This document shows positions 32,814 to 38,419 of a stretch of 38,419 nucleotides of DNA, piece after piece (the first letter of the stretch is position 1; the number at the start of each line of letters is the position of its first letter). The position numbers and the translations under genes were made by a program. The notes under the pieces were generated by a model. It searched no databases. It saw nothing but the letters and a program-made list of their open reading frames with translations, and was not told the origin of the DNA. This DNA is from an uncultured Methanobrevibacter sp. (lineage in GTDB: Archaea > Methanobacteriota > Methanobacteria > Methanobacteriales > Methanobacteriaceae): contig NZ_CADAJR010000028.1 of the NCBI RefSeq assembly GCF_902788255.1, forward strand, positions 1-38,419, given 5' to 3'.

Positions 32814-33545
32814 CTAATCTTTTTTGGTTAGTGTGATTGGTTTTGGTGTTACCTGAGTGTTTTCTCTTAATTCTTTGTATCTTTTGACAATTTCATAACC
32901 TTTATTACTTCCAATTAAGTCAGCTCCTCCAGTCAATACCTGGTTTGCAAATTTATATTCATCGATTCCACCGTAAAGTTCGATTTTGATTTTTGGAGCG
33001 TATTTTTGGATAATGTTTATGTCGTTTACATTTTCGAAAATGTGGTTTGGACTCATGAATCCGGTGGATGTTTTAACAAAGTCTGCTCCTGCAGTCTGTG
33101 CGGCTTTAGCTGCATTTGCCTTTTCATAGTCTTCCAGAGCTTTTGTTTCAATGATGATTTTTAGGATTCTGTCTCCAACGGCATCCTTGAGTTGTCTGAT
33201 CTCGTTTTCAAGCAAATCGTATTTTTCATCTTTTAGGTAATTTAGATTTATCACCGCTTCGATTTCATCGGCTCCCTTTTCGATGAGTTCCTTTGCCTCT
33301 GCAACTTTGCTTTCGGTATCTTCAAAACCTAATGGGAATCCCACGACACTTCCGATTTTTATTTCTGTATCTTTTAAGGTTTCTTTTGCTAAAGGAACAT
33401 ATGTTGGTGATATGACTACTGAATGGAAGTTCAATTCTTTTGCTTTTTCAAGAAATTCTTTCATTTCACTTTCACTAATCATATTGTTTAAATTAGTGTA
33501 ATTAATTAGACTTGCTAATTGTTTTGAATTTTTTATATTGTACAT
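32814..33545 (-). CDS. deoC: DeoC-family (deoxyribose-phosphate aldolase-like) protein with altered active site
   Basis: A 243-residue TIM-barrel protein of the DeoC family. The Schiff-base lysine is kept in DFVKTSTGF (Lys 158), and VVGFPLG and GADEI are also family features. Compared with E. coli DeoC, however, the Asp of MDLTTLN is Asn 15 (INYTNLN), the Asp of DEVDVVF is Glu 96 (DEIEAVI), and the second lysine of GFKPAGG is Glu 189 (KIELYGG). Three of the four classic catalytic residues are therefore changed, so deoxyribose 5-phosphate may not be the substrate. The gene stands alone, with a TATA-like promoter just upstream. Confidence 0.8.
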   Translation of the reverse strand: MYNIKNSKQLASLINYTNLNNMISESEMKEFLEKAKELNFHSVVISPTYVPLAKETLKDTEIKIGSVVGFPLGFEDTESKVAEAKELIEKGADEIEAVINLNYLKDEKYDLLENEIRQLKDAVGDRILKIIIETKALEDYEKANAAKAAQTAGADFVKTSTGFMSPNHIFENVNDINIIQKYAPKIKIELYGGIDEYKFANQVLTGGADLIGSNKGYEIVKRYKELRENTQVTPKPITLTKKD

Positions 33546-33600
33546 AGTAACACTCTCTTTAATTAGTTAGTATATATACGAACATATTATTTAAATATTT

Positions 33601-35265
33601 TCATATTAATTTTTTCTTCATGTATGGGCCGACCTTTTCATAGCCAAATTTGCGGTAGTAATTTCTGGTCCCAATTCCGCTGATGATTGCGATTTCATCT
33701 TTTCCGTTATCGATTGCAATGTTTTCAGCCTCTTTTAGGAGTCTTTCACCAAATCCGGTGTGCTGGCCGATTTTAGGATTCTTATCTCCAATTTTAATCA
33801 TATTTCCATAAACGTGCAGTTCACGAACAAGTGCTGTTGTGTCACTGATTTCAGGTCTGAAATGATTTTTTGAGGGAAGGCGCAGCCTTAAAAATCCCGC
33901 AAGGCTTTCCTCATTGAAATCCTCAATTGAAAGGAAGTATTCCTGACCCTCGCAGGCTGTGTAATTTTCGCTGAACAGTTCAAAATCATCAAGTGTATAT
34001 TCCTGTGATGTTTTCTTGTGACCTATTTCACGGCATCTGATGCATTTGCAGTTGATATCATGCTTTTCCAGATTATTATAAACGATTTCTCCAAGATTTG
34101 ACTTTAAAACTCCAGCTTCGATGAGCGTTGACGGGATATCCCTTTGGATTCTCATTGTTCTGACCCATTTCGGAAGGATTGCCTTAACCTTTGTAATCAA
34201 TTCGACAGCTTCCTCATCAGTATAGGGCTCATACTCTCCCTTTTGCCACAAATCATACAGTTCGCTTCCCTTAGTCACCAGACACGGATAGATTTTTAGC
34301 ATGTCTGGCTTGAAATTATCGTCGCTGAAAAGCTGCTTGAACATTTTCAAATCCTGCTTTTGGTTTGAAAATAACCCTGGCATCATGTGCATTGCCACTT
34401 TGATTGCGGAGTCTCTTAAAAGCTGATTTGCCTCAATGACATCTGCAATTGTGTGTCCACGTTTGATTTTAACATATAAATCATCTGACAGTGTCTGAAC
34501 TCCAAGTTCCACTCTTGTGACTCCAAAATCAAGCATTCTGTTGATGTGCTCCTTTTTGCAGTAATCCGGTCTTGTCTCAAATGTCATTCCGACACATCTG
34601 ACCTTTGAGTTTTCATTGACCTTCTGAACATCGTCAATCAGGACATAATCATTTGGAGCATAGGTCTTTAAGACTCCACTTTCAAATGACCTTATCTCAT
34701 CATAATCAAGATTATACTCATAGTTTGTCGGTTTGTTTTCCATTATCAAACCGATGTCGCACATTGCCTTTAGACATTGTGAAACGAACCATTCCTGATA
34801 GTCCAGATCTCTTGAAGGAAATGTCCCTCCCATTATAATCAGCTCCACCTTGTCAATCGGATGGCCAATTTTTTTAAGCTGCTTTAGACGGTTAAAACAT
34901 TGGACATAAGGGTGGTAGTCATACATTCTGCCCCTGAGTGCGGCAGGCTCCTCTCCGGTATAGCTTGGAGGTGCGATATCACTTTCGGGACAATAAAAGC
35001 ACCTTCCATGAGGGCATTTATGCGGATGGCACATTACCGCAACAACCGCAACCCCTGATATTGTTCTGGTAGGCTTTTTTTTAACGATTGCAGAAACGAT
35101 TTCCTTTTCTTCAGGTTTTGCATATTCCAATATGTCCGCATTGCTCATGAACTTTGAAAGCTTTAGGTCACGGCACAATTGTCTTTTTTTAACTTCAAGT
35201 TGTTTTCGGGCGGTAATCTTTCCATCAAGGATGTCATCAATAATAATTCTGCATGCTTTTTCCAT
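33601..35265 (-). CDS. Elp3-type tRNA uridine(34) acetyltransferase (radical SAM plus GNAT)
   Basis: A 554-residue archaeal Elp3 that forms 5-carboxymethyl-type modifications at wobble uridine. The radical SAM cysteines lie in [15 protein letters not shown] (about 109-123), followed by [11 protein letters not shown] and [24 protein letters not shown] segment (about 413-423) is the family zinc-binding part. The C-terminal GNAT domain includes [14 protein letters not shown] and [11 protein letters not shown]. Length is typical for a single-subunit archaeal enzyme. A weak GGATAG precedes the ATG. Confidence 0.95.
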   Translation of the reverse strand: MEKACRIIIDDILDGKITARKQLEVKKRQLCRDLKLSKFMSNADILEYAKPEEKEIVSAIVKKKPTRTISGVAVVAVMCHPHKCPHGRCFYCPESDIAPPSYTGEEPAALRGRMYDYHPYVQCFNRLKQLKKIGHPIDKVELIIMGGTFPSRDLDYQEWFVSQCLKAMCDIGLIMENKPTNYEYNLDYDEIRSFESGVLKTYAPNDYVLIDDVQKVNENSKVRCVGMTFETRPDYCKKEHINRMLDFGVTRVELGVQTLSDDLYVKIKRGHTIADVIEANQLLRDSAIKVAMHMMPGLFSNQKQDLKMFKQLFSDDNFKPDMLKIYPCLVTKGSELYDLWQKGEYEPYTDEEAVELITKVKAILPKWVRTMRIQRDIPSTLIEAGVLKSNLGEIVYNNLEKHDINCKCIRCREIGHKKTSQEYTLDDFELFSENYTACEGQEYFLSIEDFNEESLAGFLRLRLPSKNHFRPEISDTTALVRELHVYGNMIKIGDKNPKIGQHTGFGERLLKEAENIAIDNGKDEIAIISGIGTRNYYRKFGYEKVGPYMKKKLI

Positions 35266-35361
35266 TTTCTATCCTCATGATTCAATAGTTAATTATATAT
35301 AGGGGTTTCATTTAAATATTTAGTGATTTATAAATTATATTATAATAAAAAGGTGATAATT

Positions 35362-35640
35362 ATGAAAATTAAAGAATTCATAGGATCTACTGTTTTAGAT
35401 AAAAATGCAAATGTAGTCGGTAAAGTTGAAAATGTCGATTTTGACAAAGAAACCGGTAAAATTGAAACAATCACTTTAACTTTACAAAAAAATATCTTCT
35501 CTAAAGACGAACTTGAAATCTCTTTCGAGGATATTGCAACCATCGGTGCATATGTAATTTTAAACACTGAAATTACTCAAGAAACCGAAGAAGAAGTTAA
35601 AGAAGAAGCTGAAACTGTTGAAATTGAAGTTGAAGAATAA
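35362..35640 (+). CDS. PRC-barrel domain protein
   Basis: A 92-residue small beta-barrel protein. KEFIGSTVLDKNANVVGKVENVDFD is the typical PRC-barrel start, and the last 25 residues are a highly acidic Glu-rich tail. PRC-barrel proteins bind RNA-processing or division partners in archaea (CdpB-like), but a function cannot be set here. ATG 35362 follows AAGGTGATAATT; an upstream frame from 35323 is not needed. A DUF2098 gene follows 12 bp later, in the same operon. Confidence 0.85.
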   Translation: MKIKEFIGSTVLDKNANVVGKVENVDFDKETGKIETITLTLQKNIFSKDELEISFEDIATIGAYVILNTEITQETEEEVKEEAETVEIEVEE

Positions 35641-35652
35641 ACAGGTAGTAAA

Positions 35653-35958
35653 ATGGTTTTTGATGCAAGAGGATTAGAAATTGCTCTTGATTCTTATGCC
35701 AGATATGTTGGTACAGGAACAATCGGCAAGGTTGTTGATGTAAAAACACAGGATGGCAGCGGATGGGTAAAACTTGAAAAAACCAATTTATGGTATCGTT
35801 CTAATCTAGTTGAACTGCTTGATGAAAAGGACATTAAAAAATCCTCTTTCTATGATGAAAGGGATGATGATAAAATTGACATCGAAGCAATGAAGGAAAA
35901 AGCATCCGCATTGGAAGACATGCAAATGGATTCCAGTGTTGCTGAAGGTGGAGGTTAA
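35653..35958 (+). CDS. DUF2098 family protein
   Basis: A 101-residue archaeal protein of unknown function. The core YARYVGTGTIGKVVDVK and the later WVKLEKTNLWYRSNLVELL match DUF2098 as I remember it. The last 40 residues are charged, ending in a Gly tail. It lies 12 bp after the PRC-barrel gene. It converges on the helicase gene with 11 bp between stops. Confidence 0.8.
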   Translation: MVFDARGLEIALDSYARYVGTGTIGKVVDVKTQDGSGWVKLEKTNLWYRSNLVELLDEKDIKKSSFYDERDDDKIDIEAMKEKASALEDMQMDSSVAEGGG

Positions 35959-35969
35959 ATCCCACCTTT

Positions 35970-38039
35970 TTAATTTTCTGAGAATAATCTTATTTTTTCA
36001 GCTAATTTTGGACCAATACCTTCTACTTTTTGTAACTCGTTTTCTGAAACACCACTCAAATCATTTCCAAATATTTTTACAAGATTTCTGGCTCTTTTTC
36101 TTCCAAGTCTTTTAACGCCAACCACCAATGGAATGATGTCTTCTTTTACGCCGTAGTACAATCTTGCGGATAAAAAGTCAAAGTCCTTAAGATTTGAATA
36201 GTTGCCCAGTACTTCGGAAGTGTCCTTTGCAAATTTAACAAGGCGTGATGCCTCGTAAGCTGATCTTCTGGTTGAGGCTGAATAAACGTTATACTTGTTT
36301 TCGATTTCATACTCGTTTCTCTCATCAACCCACTCCATGAGTGAAACTGCAGTGGCCTCGACATTGCCGATATCAACAGCAAAAAGACCCTCTTCGGACA
36401 ACTTGTCCCTGACTGGATCTTTTGATTTTCTTCCTTTAAATGAGATTAAAGGCACGTCAGGGGTCTCGCACAGTGCGTAGATGAATTCGGAGACATTGAT
36501 TGAATCGATATTTGAAATGTATTCCTTGATTTTAACTGCGGTTTCAACGGAATAGTTTGACCTTGCAATCAGGTTTCCGAAATCGGTTGTTTTCAATCCT
36601 TCCGGTGTTGCCCTTATGATTCTGTTTTGAAGCAGGAATTCTATTGCGCTTTCAAGCTCGAATTTTATGCTGTCCTGGGCAAAGAGTGCCATTGAAGGAT
36701 TGTTGCTCATCTGATATCCGTACAATGTTTTTGAAAAGAATTCTGTCAGTTCATCAAGATTTTTGGAAAGTGATGATGCGATTTGGGCAATGATTTGTTT
36801 GAAGATTGCATCCTTGTTGTCGACCAGTTTTGAGTTTGTCTGTTCGATTTCACCTTCAACATAGTATGCCTCAAGGTTGAATGCCTCGTCCATGGTCTTT
36901 GCAATGAGGTATGAATATCCCACATCATCGTATTGTGGTCTTCCCGCTCTTCCGGACATCTGCTCATAGTCAAAAACAGGAATAGGCTGAGGTCCGTTTT
37001 GTGTCCATCGGGTTGTGTCCCTAATCACCACGGTTTTTGATGGCAGGTTCACTCCATACATGAGACTAGGGGTTGCTGTAATCATTAATATGTTTCCATT
37101 TCTGAATTCGTCCTCGATGATTTCCTTCTGTTCGTTGAAAAGTCCCGCATGGTGAAATGCTATTCCATGTTCCAGGCTTTCGGCCAGCTTTTGACAGGTG
37201 GTTGTTGGAAGGGATCCCTTCTTTTTTGGAACTTCAAGTATCATTTCTGAGACTTCCTTGAATTTCTCCCTCTGTTTGACGTTGAGTTTCTTGTCGATTT
37301 TTTTGGCGACGTATGTTGCAAGACTTTCTGTAAATCGTCTTGTTGAAACGAATGCCAATGCCTGGGAATCGTCCTTGATTGATTTTTCCAATACTTTCAC
37401 GATTACGTCATTCTTGTTTTTGGTGTTGAACATCTCGGCATCCAGAACTTCCTTGTGCAATGGTACCGGACGGTAATCGTGTTCAATGCATGTTCCCTCA
37501 AGCCATCCTTCGATTTCTTCAATGTTTTTCAGTGTTGCGGAAAGTGCTATTATTCTCATTGAAGGATTGATTATTTTTGCTCTGGTGATTGCAGCCTCAA
37601 GTGTCGGGCCACGGCTGAACTCTCCAATCATATGGAATTCGTCAATAATTAAGGTGTCCACATCCCTTAGGGTGTTCCAGGAAAATCTTGTAAGTGCGTC
37701 AAATGATTCAAAAACCATAACAGATAAGTCCGCAGTGGAGGGATGTTTTCCAACATTTATTCCATGCTCCTCAAATGCCTTGAATTCCTTTACCTTTTCA
37801 TTTTGTATTGAAAGCAATGGTGCGGCGTAAACCGCTTTTCCGCCATCAAGTATGGTCTTTAGGGCAGGCAATATTCCCAATACTGTTTTACCACTTGCTG
37901 TTGGAATGCATATAATGTAGTTTGATTTGTCTTCAATATATCCAGATTCAATCACGGCTTTTTGCGCAGGATTGAATTCTTTAATGTAAGGATAGGCACT
38001 GTTAATTATTGTTTTGATATCATTTCTTAAATTTTCCAT
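35970..38039 (-). CDS. Hel308-like superfamily 2 DNA helicase
   Basis: A 689-residue ATP-dependent helicase of the Ski2/Hel308 type, expected to act at stalled replication forks. It has the Q-motif region FNPAQKAVIESGY, Walker A CIPTASGKTVL (about 45-55), the DEFH box in LIIDEFHMIGEF, SATLKN, and GRAGRPQYDD (motif VI). The C-terminal end carries helix-hairpin-helix motifs (VKRLGRKRARNLVKIFG and VEGIGPKLAEKIR). Overall length and ending fit Hel308. ATG 38039 is preferred over TTG 38048. Confidence 0.88.
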   Translation of the reverse strand: MENLRNDIKTIINSAYPYIKEFNPAQKAVIESGYIEDKSNYIICIPTASGKTVLGILPALKTILDGGKAVYAAPLLSIQNEKVKEFKAFEEHGINVGKHPSTADLSVMVFESFDALTRFSWNTLRDVDTLIIDEFHMIGEFSRGPTLEAAITRAKIINPSMRIIALSATLKNIEEIEGWLEGTCIEHDYRPVPLHKEVLDAEMFNTKNKNDVIVKVLEKSIKDDSQALAFVSTRRFTESLATYVAKKIDKKLNVKQREKFKEVSEMILEVPKKKGSLPTTTCQKLAESLEHGIAFHHAGLFNEQKEIIEDEFRNGNILMITATPSLMYGVNLPSKTVVIRDTTRWTQNGPQPIPVFDYEQMSGRAGRPQYDDVGYSYLIAKTMDEAFNLEAYYVEGEIEQTNSKLVDNKDAIFKQIIAQIASSLSKNLDELTEFFSKTLYGYQMSNNPSMALFAQDSIKFELESAIEFLLQNRIIRATPEGLKTTDFGNLIARSNYSVETAVKIKEYISNIDSINVSEFIYALCETPDVPLISFKGRKSKDPVRDKLSEEGLFAVDIGNVEATAVSLMEWVDERNEYEIENKYNVYSASTRRSAYEASRLVKFAKDTSEVLGNYSNLKDFDFLSARLYYGVKEDIIPLVVGVKRLGRKRARNLVKIFGNDLSGVSENELQKVEGIGPKLAEKIRLFSEN

Positions 38040-38161
38040 TTTAATCAATAATTTTTTTCTTTCTTATATATATTAAAGATTTCCAGAGAGCATTTGGAAA
38101 CTGTCATTGATATCTAATCATTCATTTTTGTAAAATTTTTTATCTTAATGATGCAAAAATA

Positions 38162-38184
38162 CCACAACTTCTGTAAAGTTGTGG
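38162..38184 (+). mobile_element. Left-end hairpin of an IS200/IS605-family element
   Basis: CCACAACTT (38162-38170) and AAGTTGTGG (38176-38184) form a perfect 9-bp hairpin with a 5-nt loop, about 80 bp before the tnpA start. Single-stranded hairpins near the left end are the recognition sites of Y1 transposases. The exact cleavage point is not certain; the end probably lies a little upstream, near 38140-38160. Confidence 0.7.
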
Positions 38185-38266
38185 ATGAATTGCAAGTTGG
38201 GTATACTATTTTTTTTATTAATTTTTAAAGAGTTATTTTCTTATAATAATTATTATTAGCAGTAAT

Positions 38267-38419
38267 TTGAATAGGAATCAACATTCAGTATACATATTAA
38301 CCTATCACTTGGTATTGGTAATTAAATATCGTAGAAAGGTTATTAATGAGGATATTTTTGATTCATTTAGGGTTATTTTTAAAAATATTGGCTTTAAATA
38401 TGGTATTGTAGTTAAAGAA
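38267..38419 (+). CDS. tnpA: IS200-type Y1 transposase TnpA, N-terminal part (cut by window end)
   Basis: The frame from TTG 38267 runs open to the last base (51 codons). It begins LNRNQHSVYILTYHLVLVIK and continues with YRRKVINEDI and FDSFRVIFKNIGFKYGIVVK. This is the characteristic start of the IS200/IS605 TnpA family, single-strand transposases with one catalytic tyrosine; the HUH and Tyr motifs would lie beyond the window. The frame is open only from 38222, so it starts near here. Confidence 0.9.
   Translation, partial: MNRNQHSVYILTYHLVLVIKYRRKVINEDIFDSFRVIFKNIGFKYGIVVKE

Overview
The window comes from a low-GC methanogenic archaeon of the order Methanobacteriales, most likely Methanobrevibacter or a close relative. 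The evidence is a 66-residue archaeal histone, methanofuran genes (mfnD, mfnF), archaeal lipid genes (carS, a tetraether lipid synthase homologue), a homoaconitase-type small subunit, archaeal tRNA-modification enzymes (Elp3, e-MtaB), TATA-type promoters, and starts preceded by GGTGAT or GGAGGTG.

Layout. Positions 1-99 hold the right end of an IS200/IS605-type element that abuts an FtsX-like permease fragment. Then come a DUF1858-like protein, a C_GCAxxG_C_C protein and a membrane-anchored protein (1.5-2.8 kb). A metal-resistance block follows (2.9-7.0 kb): a CadC/ArsR-type repressor, a Zn/Cd/Pb P-type ATPase with an exceptional Cys/His/Asp repeat region, and three tandem copies of a small DUF6110-like protein. 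A MATE exporter lies at 7.1-8.5 kb.

The centre (8.5-22 kb) is an accessory metal-acquisition island. It holds two complete NikABCDE/CntABCDF-type ABC importers. One is a contiguous operon. The other is split, with A-B-C plus a GNAT on the + strand and D-E on the - strand. The - strand D-E unit continues into a nicotianamine-synthase homologue. A second GNAT and a QueG-like two-cluster iron-sulfur protein sit between the two halves. The promoters share a palindrome (consensus AAGTAWTACTT) that occurs in pairs exactly 32 bp apart, centre to centre. I interpret the island as a co-regulated nickel (or other divalent metal) uptake system built around a nicotianamine-like chelator. The metal and the chelator are inferred.

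The right part (22.5-38 kb) is housekeeping: truA, a WecB-type epimerase overlapping the methanofuran genes, divergent carS and tes, hacB, a zinc-finger protein, e-MtaB, histone, tRNA-Val(GAC), a DeoC-family protein with altered catalytic residues, Elp3, PRC-barrel and DUF2098 proteins, and a Hel308-like helicase. The window ends inside the tnpA gene of another IS200/IS605-type element, just after its left-end hairpin.
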